This document shows positions 10,788-18,015 of a stretch of DNA of 64,000 nucleotides, one piece after another. The stretch spans positions 124,001 to 188,000 of the forward strand of contig NZ_AUJY01000011.1 in assembly GCF_000424465.1 (NCBI RefSeq), in the 5' to 3' direction. Every line of letters begins with the position of its first letter. The stretch's first letter is position 1. Position numbers and translations under genes: made by a program. Source of the DNA: Butyrivibrio hungatei NK4A153 (GTDB taxonomy: Bacteria; Bacillota; Clostridia; Lachnospirales; Lachnospiraceae). The notes under the pieces are model-generated. The model saw only the letters and a program-made list of their open reading frames with translations. It had not been told where the DNA came from and did not search any database.

Positions 10788-10811
10788 TTATGTTTTGGGG
10801 AAAGAGAGTAA

Positions 10812-12353
10812 ATGAATGTACGGACAAAATTAATCGGGCGCATTGTGCTCCTGATTATTTCGGCGCTGTTAGTGCTCTATTTGATCATCGGGTACTACTA
10901 CAGCAAAGGATTTCCTTGTGCAGCTAAAGTAAACGGAATTAAATGCACAGGAAAAAGCGTAGCGGAGGTGAATTCCGAACTATGTAAAACAATTCAGTAT
11001 CCGGGAATAAATGTTGTTGACAGAAACGGTTCAACATTGTTTATCAGTGCTGAGGACCTTGGGTTTACAGTGGATTATACCGAAGAACTCAATAAGTTTA
11101 TTTCCGAGCAGAATGCTTTATCATGGGGAGTATATGTTTTTAAAGGACTGACAGGCTCTGTACAGCCCAGTATCAGTTATGATAAAGAAAAACTTGATAA
11201 TATAATCGCCGGATGGGATATATTTGTTCCTGATGAAACAAGGGATGTCTCTATTGTTAATACAGAAAACGGGTATGAACTTAAGAATACTCTTTTGAGC
11301 ACTCCCATAAGGGAAAATATAGCTCAGGTTGTAGGCGATGCAGCTATGCAGATGCAAGGTGAGCTGGATCTTTCTTCCGAACAGTTTGAAAACTGCTATG
11401 AACCCGTTACGCTTACGGAAGAACAGCAGACAATTGTTGATTTCTACGGAAAGTTACAGCGAATCCTTAATTGCGGCATTACTTATCAGTTTGGAAATGA
11501 TACAATTCCGCTTAAGGGCGAAGTTGTTAATGGATTTCTTTTGACTTATGATCAGCTCTCGGGAGATGTTTATGACTATGAGAATCCCGGGCTTGGAAGA
11601 TTTATTTCCGGAAGTAATGAAGTTGGCATTTCGGCGGACACTGTTCGTGACCTTGAAGGCTTTGCCGTTACTTCGGACAATGAGCCGCTTATATCTGAGG
11701 CAAGACTCTACGATTTCTTTTACCAGAAGCAGAAATTGTGCGATGTGCCGACTATGCTTAGGAGGTATCAGAACGGTGAAGATGTCGATATAATTTGCCC
11801 GAAAGACAGAAACGGCAGTACTTTTGTATTTGATCATAATGCCGAATATAAACACTTGAAGGAAGCTTTTATGTCGGGATCGTTTGAACAGGAAGAGACC
11901 AGAAATCTTACGAATCCGAAGAAAGTTGATTTCTTCAATGCCAAGAAAGCACTTGGTGGAACATATATTGAACTTGATATAGCGAACCAACACCTGTATT
12001 ATTATAGGAATGGAGAAGTCTATATAGATACTTTGATAGTATCCGGTACTATGCTTGGAGGTCACGGTACTCCTGCAGGTCTTTTCCATGTATATGATAA
12101 GCAAAGAAACAAAGTATTAGTAGGAGAGGACTATGAATGTCCGGTTGAATATTGGATGCGTTTGACCGACACTGGAGTAGGCATTCATGATGCTTGGTGG
12201 CAGGAATCGTTTGGCGGTGAGATATATCGTGAATCAGGATCGCACGGATGCATAAATTGCCCTCCTTACATAGCTCGTCTTCTCTATGAAAATGTTAAAG
12301 AGCAGACACCGGTTATTGTTTATTACAGAAGCTCGGTGACTTACTCATACTAG
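10812..12353 (+). CDS. L,D-transpeptidase (YkuD), membrane-anchored, first of a tandem pair
   Basis: It is expected to cross-link or modify peptidoglycan through 3-3 bonds outside the membrane. An N-terminal signal-anchor helix (about residues 9-29) is followed by a PG_binding_4-like region (about 30-370) and a YkuD domain (about 385-510). The catalytic motif is SHGCINCP with C480, preceded by the conserved GIHDAWW. At 513 residues it is in the range of clostridial multi-domain YkuD proteins. The ATG follows GGGGAAAGAG. It is clearly paralogous to the next gene along its whole length. Confidence 0.9.
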   Translation: MNVRTKLIGRIVLLIISALLVLYLIIGYYYSKGFPCAAKVNGIKCTGKSVAEVNSELCKTIQYPGINVVDRNGSTLFISAEDLGFTVDYTEELNKFISEQNALSWGVYVFKGLTGSVQPSISYDKEKLDNIIAGWDIFVPDETRDVSIVNTENGYELKNTLLSTPIRENIAQVVGDAAMQMQGELDLSSEQFENCYEPVTLTEEQQTIVDFYGKLQRILNCGITYQFGNDTIPLKGEVVNGFLLTYDQLSGDVYDYENPGLGRFISGSNEVGISADTVRDLEGFAVTSDNEPLISEARLYDFFYQKQKLCDVPTMLRRYQNGEDVDIICPKDRNGSTFVFDHNAEYKHLKEAFMSGSFEQEETRNLTNPKKVDFFNAKKALGGTYIELDIANQHLYYYRNGEVYIDTLIVSGTMLGGHGTPAGLFHVYDKQRNKVLVGEDYECPVEYWMRLTDTGVGIHDAWWQESFGGEIYRESGSHGCINCPPYIARLLYENVKEQTPVIVYYRSSVTYSY

Positions 12354-12415
12354 TGTTCTGTCAGGGCGATCGGACGGTCAGTCGGGCGGATCACTTAAAG
12401 AATACGAGAGAGTGA

Positions 12416-14005
12416 ATGAAAGATAAGACTAAACTAATCGTGCGAATTGCAGCCCCGGCTTTTGCCGGATTGGTTGTGCTGTATCTGATCATCGGATATT
12501 TTTACAGCAAAGGTTTCCCTTGCTGCACCTGGGTTAATGGGGTGTATTGCACGGGAAAGAGTGTTGAACAGGTTAATTCCGAATTATGCAGTAAATTTGA
12601 TTATAAAGGAATAACCATTAAGGATCAGAACGGTGCAACACTTTTTGTAAGCGCTGAGGATATGGATTTTAATATAGATTATACGGATGCGCTCAAAGAG
12701 TTTATTAAGAATCAAAATGCTTTGTCATGGGGAATATATATTTTTAAGGGACTTGCCGGCCAGGTTGAGCCCAACATTACCTGTGACGAGAAGAAACTTG
12801 CAAAGATAGTTGGGGATTGGGAAATATTTGTACCTCAGGATACTCTGGATGTGTCCATTGTTAAAAACGATAAAGGGTACGAGCTTAAGAACGAATTATT
12901 GTCGGTTCCGAATAAGGACAATATTATTAAGGCTGTAGATGTCGCTGCGCTTAATGCTGCGGAAGATATAGATCTTAATGCAAAGGAGTATAAGGACTGT
13001 TACGGACCTATCAAACCTAATGCCACGCAGCAGGAAGTTATCGATCTTTATTCGAAGATTGAACCGATCATTAACTGCAATATTACTTATGTGTATGGAA
13101 GTAAAAAGATTCCTTTGAAAGACGGAACCGCAAGTAAATTCTTGCTTACGAACGAGGAAATGAAGGAAGGCACGGAAGATTATGAGTACGATAATCCGGG
13201 ACGCGGCCGTTATATTGCGGGCAGCTCAGAAGTGGGCCTTTCGGATGTTCGTAATCTTCAGGGATTCGCGGTTACTCAGAATGGTGATCCTTTGATCTCC
13301 GAAGCGAGAATTTATGATTTCTTTTATAAGATGGTTAAGGCCGGTTATACCGCAGACGCTCTTGAACGCTACAAGAACGGCGAGGATGTTGAGATAATGG
13401 TTCCCAAGAATAATCGTGCCGGAAATCCGAAAATCTTTGATAACGTCGCTGAATATAATTACCTGAAGAAGGTATTTATTTCAGGAGCGGGCAATACGAA
13501 GATTGACGAAAAGAAAGATGACAAGAAGGACGATAAAAAAGAAGAAAACAACGATGAGACCGGAGAAGAAGTAAGGGAACTTACCAATGAGAAAAAGGTC
13601 GATTGCATCGATGCCAAAAAAGATCTTGGTGATACATATATTGAAGTGGATGTTACCAATCAGCATTTGTATTACTATGTGAACGGAGCGGTAAGTATCG
13701 AGACAGATATTGTTACCGGTGATATGTCCAAGGGACACGGAACTCCGAGTGGATTCTATAATGCTTACGATAAGCAGAGAGAGAAGACACTTAAAGGCGA
13801 TGATTATGAGACACTTGTTCATTATTGGATGAGACTTAATAATGCGGGAATCGGAATTCACGACGCATACTGGAAGCATGAATTCGGAGGCGATGTCTAT
13901 TTGCATAACGGATCGCACGGATGCATAAACTGTCCTCCGGACATGGCGGAACTGTTGTGGAACAATGTAAAAAATAAGACACCGGTAATTGTTTATTACA
14001 GATGA
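12416..14005 (+). CDS. L,D-transpeptidase (YkuD), second of a tandem pair
   Basis: This 529-residue paralogue of the preceding gene has the same layout: signal-anchor helix (about residues 10-30), PG_binding_4-like region, and YkuD domain with GIHDAYW and SHGCINCP (C503). It differs by a highly charged Lys/Asp/Glu insert (encoded at about 13500-13570) between the binding region and the YkuD domain. The pair is 62 nt apart and ends at a strong terminator. The duplication is inferred from the shared segments SKGFPC, CTGKSV, VNSELC and QNALSWG. Confidence 0.9.
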   Translation: MKDKTKLIVRIAAPAFAGLVVLYLIIGYFYSKGFPCCTWVNGVYCTGKSVEQVNSELCSKFDYKGITIKDQNGATLFVSAEDMDFNIDYTDALKEFIKNQNALSWGIYIFKGLAGQVEPNITCDEKKLAKIVGDWEIFVPQDTLDVSIVKNDKGYELKNELLSVPNKDNIIKAVDVAALNAAEDIDLNAKEYKDCYGPIKPNATQQEVIDLYSKIEPIINCNITYVYGSKKIPLKDGTASKFLLTNEEMKEGTEDYEYDNPGRGRYIAGSSEVGLSDVRNLQGFAVTQNGDPLISEARIYDFFYKMVKAGYTADALERYKNGEDVEIMVPKNNRAGNPKIFDNVAEYNYLKKVFISGAGNTKIDEKKDDKKDDKKEENNDETGEEVRELTNEKKVDCIDAKKDLGDTYIEVDVTNQHLYYYVNGAVSIETDIVTGDMSKGHGTPSGFYNAYDKQREKTLKGDDYETLVHYWMRLNNAGIGIHDAYWKHEFGGDVYLHNGSHGCINCPPDMAELLWNNVKNKTPVIVYYR

Positions 14006-14048
14006 TCGATAAATTATTCATAAGTTTTATATGAGAATGTATTTATGA

Positions 14049-14094
14049 AATTCTCTCGACGATGTTTATGGACGTTGTCGAGAGAATTTTTTTT
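14049..14094 (+). terminator. Rho-independent terminator after the transpeptidase pair
   Basis: A perfect 12-bp stem (14049-14060 with 14077-14088, left arm AATTCTCTCGAC) is followed by an eight-T run at 14087-14094. It opens a 384-nt gene-free stretch (14006-14389). The rest of that stretch is AT-rich sequence, an 8-bp inverted repeat (14251-14258 with 14280-14287) and the serC promoter. Confidence 0.9.
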
Positions 14095-14299
14095 AAAAAT
14101 ATGCAGAAAAAATTTAAAATAATTGAGAAAAATTTCAATTTTTTGAGAGGACGTTTTTGAGAGATATAATAAAAATATATTTGCTCAAACGCAGTTAATA
14201 TATGCACTTGCAGAAAAATGATTCACGGATGAATAAAAAAGTGTGTATTAATAATGCGACTAAAAATAATAAAATAACACGCATTATGGAATGACGTTC

Positions 14300-14327
14300 T
14301 TGACATTTTTTTATTTGAGTATAGAAT
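14300..14327 (+). promoter_or_regulatory. Sigma-A-type promoter for serC
   Basis: TTGACA (14300-14305), a 16-nt spacer and TAGAAT (14322-14327) lie about 60 nt upstream of serC. The 8-bp inverted repeat ATAATGCG/CGCATTAT ends 13 nt before the -35 box and could be an operator. Confidence 0.7.
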
Positions 14328-14389
14328 GAAATTTATGAGTTATTTTAGTAAGTTAAACTATTAAATCGTCTATAGGAGGACAAAAAGAA

Positions 14390-15472
14390 ATGTCTAGAGT
14401 TTATAATTTTTCTGCCGGCCCGGCAGTGCTTCCTGAGGAAGTGCTTAAGAAAGCAGCAGCAGAGATGCTTGATTACAACGGATGTGGTATGTCTATCAAC
14501 GAGATGAGCCACAGATCAAAGACTTTCGATGAAGTTATTCAGACTGCAGAGCAGGATATCAGGGATCTTATGAACATCCCCGACAATTATAAGGTTCTCT
14601 TTTTACAGGGAGGCGCAAGCCAGCAGTTCGCAGCAGTTCCTCTTAACCTTATGAAGAACGGCAAGGCTGCATATATTGTAACAGGTCAGTGGGCTAAGAA
14701 GGCTTATCAGGAGGCTCAGAAGTACGGAGAGGCTATTGAGGTTGCTTCAAGTGCCGATAAGACTTTCTCATACATTCCCGATTGCTCAGATCTTGATATT
14801 CCTGAGGATGCTGACTACGTTTATATTTGTGAGAATAATACAATTTACGGAACAAAGTTCAAGACACTTCCCAACACAAAGGGACATATTCTTGTTTCCG
14901 ACGTATCATCATGTTTCCTTTCAGAGCCTGTTGATGTAACAAAGTATGGCGTTATCTACGGTGGTGTTCAGAAGAACGTTGGACCTGCAGGTCTTGTTAT
15001 CGCTATTATCAGAGAAGATCTCATTACTGATGATGTTCCCGCATACACACCTACAATGCTTAAGTGGAAGACTCAGGCTGACAACGGATCTCTTTACAAC
15101 ACACCTAACTGCTGGAGTATCTACATGTGTGGTCTCGTATTCAAGTGGCTCAAGGAACAGGGCGGTCTTGAGGAGATGAAGAAGAGAAACGAAGCTAAGG
15201 CTAAGGTTCTTTATGATTATCTCGATCAGAGCAAGATGTTCAAGGGAACAGTAAGACCTGAGGACAGATCACTTATGAACGTTCCTTTCGTTACAGACAG
15301 CGAGGAGCTTAACGCTAAGTTCATCAAGGAAGCTACAGCTGCCGGATTTGTAAGCCTTAAGGGACACAGAACTGTTGGCGGAATGAGAGCCAGCATCTAT
15401 AACGCTATGCCTATCGAGGGTGTACAGAAGCTCGTAGAATTCATGGCTAAGTTTGAAAAGGAGAACAGCTGA
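14390..15472 (+). CDS. serC: Phosphoserine aminotransferase
   Basis: SerC is the PLP-dependent transaminase that makes 3-phosphoserine from 3-phosphohydroxypyruvate and glutamate. The length of 360 residues is normal. The N-terminus VYNFSAGPAVLPEEVL is diagnostic, as is GGASQQFAAVPLNL. The PLP lysine is expected in YGGVQKNVGPAG. The start follows AGGAGGA at 9 nt. It is the first gene of a serC-serA-DUF1015 operon with 1-2 nt between genes. Confidence 0.98.
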   Translation: MSRVYNFSAGPAVLPEEVLKKAAAEMLDYNGCGMSINEMSHRSKTFDEVIQTAEQDIRDLMNIPDNYKVLFLQGGASQQFAAVPLNLMKNGKAAYIVTGQWAKKAYQEAQKYGEAIEVASSADKTFSYIPDCSDLDIPEDADYVYICENNTIYGTKFKTLPNTKGHILVSDVSSCFLSEPVDVTKYGVIYGGVQKNVGPAGLVIAIIREDLITDDVPAYTPTMLKWKTQADNGSLYNTPNCWSIYMCGLVFKWLKEQGGLEEMKKRNEAKAKVLYDYLDQSKMFKGTVRPEDRSLMNVPFVTDSEELNAKFIKEATAAGFVSLKGHRTVGGMRASIYNAMPIEGVQKLVEFMAKFEKENS

Positions 15473-15473
15473 T

Positions 15474-16643
15474 ATGTACAAATATAAATGCATGAACCCG
15501 ATTGCAAAGATCGGTCTTAATAATTTCACAGATGAGTACCAGACAGTAGATAATGTTGATGACGCAGAAGGCATTCTTGTTAGAAGTGCCAACATGCTTG
15601 AGATGGAGTTCTCAGATAACCTTCTTGCTATCGCAAGAGCAGGTGCAGGTGTAAACAATATTCCTCTCGACAGATGTGCTGAGAAGGGTATTGTTGTATT
15701 CAACACTCCCGGTGCAAATGCTAACGGTGTTAAGGAGATGGTTCTTGCTGCAATGCTTATCGCATCAAGAGACATCATCGGAGGAACAGAGTGGGTTAAG
15801 GCCAATGCAGGCGATCCTGACATTGCAAAGCTCACAGAGAAGTCAAAGAAGAAGTTCGCAGGAACTGAGATCTTTGGTAAGAAGCTTGGTATCATCGGAC
15901 TCGGAGCTATCGGTGTAAGAGTTGCGAATGCTGCAAGACAGCTTGGTATGGATGTTTACGGATACGATCCTTATCTTTCAATCGATGCTGCTTGGAGACT
16001 TTCATCTGACGTTAAGCACGTAACAAATGTTGATGATATCTATTCAAAGTGCGACATCATCACTGTTCATGTTCCTGCGCTTGATTCAACAAAGGGAATG
16101 ATCAATGCCGAAGCAATCGCTAAAATGAAGAAGGGAGTTATCATTATCAACCTTGCAAGAGATATCCTCTGCAACGAAGTTGATGTTCTTGCAGGAATCA
16201 ATTCAGGTAAGATCCGCAAGTATGTAACGGATTTCCCGAACCCTACAACATCAGGTCACGACGGATGTATCGTTATTCCTCACCTTGGAGCATCTACAGA
16301 GGAGTCTGAGGATAACTGTGCGGTTAAGGCTGTACTTGAGCTTAAGGATTACCTTGAGAACGGTAACATCAATAATTCTGTTAACTATCCCGGATGTGAT
16401 ATGGGAATTGCAACAAAGCCCAGAATTGCTATTTTCCACAAGAATGTAGCAAATATGATCAGCCAGTTTACAACAGTACTCGGCGAGGCCGGTTATAATA
16501 TTTCAGATATGACTAATAAGTCAAAGGGTGATTTTGCTTATACTCTTATTGACCTTGAAGACAAGATAACAGATACACTTATCAAGAAGATGGAAAAGAT
16601 TGACGGTGTTATCAGAGTCAGAGTTGTAAAGAAGGAAGCATAA
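15474..16643 (+). CDS. serA: D-3-phosphoglycerate dehydrogenase with C-terminal ACT domain
   Basis: SerA oxidises 3-phosphoglycerate with NAD+ and opens serine synthesis. The 389-residue product has the substrate domain, a Rossmann domain with GLGAIGVRVANAARQLGMD, the catalytic region INLARD and VIPHLGAST (His of the His/Glu pair), and an ACT domain (about residues 318-389) that usually binds serine as feedback inhibitor. I chose ATG 15474, one base after the serC stop and 9 nt after AAAAGGAG; an in-frame upstream start would lie inside serC. It lacks the extra intervening domain of long SerA forms. Confidence 0.97.
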   Translation: MYKYKCMNPIAKIGLNNFTDEYQTVDNVDDAEGILVRSANMLEMEFSDNLLAIARAGAGVNNIPLDRCAEKGIVVFNTPGANANGVKEMVLAAMLIASRDIIGGTEWVKANAGDPDIAKLTEKSKKKFAGTEIFGKKLGIIGLGAIGVRVANAARQLGMDVYGYDPYLSIDAAWRLSSDVKHVTNVDDIYSKCDIITVHVPALDSTKGMINAEAIAKMKKGVIIINLARDILCNEVDVLAGINSGKIRKYVTDFPNPTTSGHDGCIVIPHLGASTEESEDNCAVKAVLELKDYLENGNINNSVNYPGCDMGIATKPRIAIFHKNVANMISQFTTVLGEAGYNISDMTNKSKGDFAYTLIDLEDKITDTLIKKMEKIDGVIRVRVVKKEA

Positions 16644-16645
16644 TT

Positions 16646-17887
16646 ATGGCAGACATCAAACCTTTTAAAGCGTATAGACCAACAAAGGATAATGTGGGAA
16701 GAGTTTCGGCTCTTCCCTATGATGTTTTTAGCAGGAAAGAAGCATATGAAGAGGTAAAAAAGAATCCCGATTCATTTCTTGCTATAGACAGACCGGAAAC
16801 TCAGTTCGCTGAGGACTACGATATGTATGCTCCGGAAGTGTATCAGAAGGCACATGATATGCTCTGGGGACAGATTGAAAGCGGCGTCTTTGAACAGGAC
16901 GAAACTAACTGCTATTACATTTATGAGCAGACAATGAATGGCAGAACACAGACAGGTATTGTTGCATGTGCATCTATTGATGATTATCTGAACAATGTTA
17001 TCAAGAAGCACGAGAATACCAGAGCTGAAAAAGAAGAAGACAGGATAAAGCATGTTTATACCTGTGAAGCACAGACGGGACCTATCTTTTTGTGCTACAG
17101 AAATAACAAGATGCTTAGCGACCTTGTAGACAAGATCAAGGAGGTTGATGAGCCTGTTTATGATTTTACATCTGATGACGGTGTAAAAAACAGAGTGTGG
17201 ATCATTTCTGATCTTGAAGAAACCGAGACAATTTGCAGAGTGTTTGCAACAATAGACAGTATCTATATTGCGGACGGACATCACAGATGTGCTTCTGCAG
17301 TCAAAGTTGGGCTTAAAAAGAGAGAAGAGAACGCCGGTAAGGTAAAGGGAAAGCAGCAGTATGATTATTTCCTCTCAGTTCTTTTCCCTGACAATGAGCT
17401 TATGATCATGGATTATAACAGAGTTGTAAAAGATCTTAACGGACTTACGGCCGGTGAGTTCCTTGGTAAGCTTGAAGATATGTTTGATATCGAAAAAGCT
17501 TCTGACGCGGTTAAGCCATCATGCAAGGGCGAGTTTGGCCTTTTCCTTGAAGATAACTGGTACAAGCTTGTTGCAAAAGAGCATATAAAAAAGAGCGATG
17601 CGGTTGAAGGTCTTGATGTATCTCTTTTGCAGAATGAGGTCCTTTCTCCTATTCTTGGAATCGGTGATCCGAGGACGGATAAGAGAATTGATTTCGTTGG
17701 CGGAATAAGAGGACTTAAAGAGCTTGAGGACAGGTGCCACAAGGATATGAAGCTTGCGTTTTCGATGTATCCGACATCAATTGCTGAACTGTTTGATGTT
17801 GCGGACGCGGAAAGGCTCATGCCTCCCAAGTCAACATGGTTTGAACCAAAGCTTCTCAGCGGATTATTTATACATGCTTTGATATAA
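16646..17887 (+). CDS. DUF1015 family protein
   Basis: The 413-residue protein matches the DUF1015 family (PF06245) from its start (PFKAYRPTKDNVGRVSALPYDV) to its end. Conserved segments include IADGHHRCASA (about residues 211-221) and PKSTWFEPKLLSGLFIH near the C-terminus. No signal peptide or membrane helix is visible, so it is cytosolic. The gene starts 2 nt after serA, and this coupling to serA-serC is widespread in Clostridia, implying a role in serine or one-carbon metabolism. The biochemical activity is not established. Confidence 0.9.
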   Translation: MADIKPFKAYRPTKDNVGRVSALPYDVFSRKEAYEEVKKNPDSFLAIDRPETQFAEDYDMYAPEVYQKAHDMLWGQIESGVFEQDETNCYYIYEQTMNGRTQTGIVACASIDDYLNNVIKKHENTRAEKEEDRIKHVYTCEAQTGPIFLCYRNNKMLSDLVDKIKEVDEPVYDFTSDDGVKNRVWIISDLEETETICRVFATIDSIYIADGHHRCASAVKVGLKKREENAGKVKGKQQYDYFLSVLFPDNELMIMDYNRVVKDLNGLTAGEFLGKLEDMFDIEKASDAVKPSCKGEFGLFLEDNWYKLVAKEHIKKSDAVEGLDVSLLQNEVLSPILGIGDPRTDKRIDFVGGIRGLKELEDRCHKDMKLAFSMYPTSIAELFDVADAERLMPPKSTWFEPKLLSGLFIHALI

Positions 17888-18015
17888 AATCAAAGCATGT
17901 ATGCAGATATCATGTAAAATTGTCTGAGCAAATCATGCAATTAATGGTACAATTAACTAAATAAAGGTTATATTCAGATTGTATTTAGATTGTATTTGAT
18001 TTGGAGGGCATCACA

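Noticed and set aside
11454-12104. 216-codon open frame on the minus strand
   Set aside because: It is a shadow of the first L,D-transpeptidase gene.
17872-17900. 12-bp perfect hairpin at the end of the DUF1015 gene as a terminator
   Set aside because: The stem (17872-17883 with 17889-17900) is strong, but no T-run follows, and its left arm is inside the coding region; function as a terminator is doubtful.
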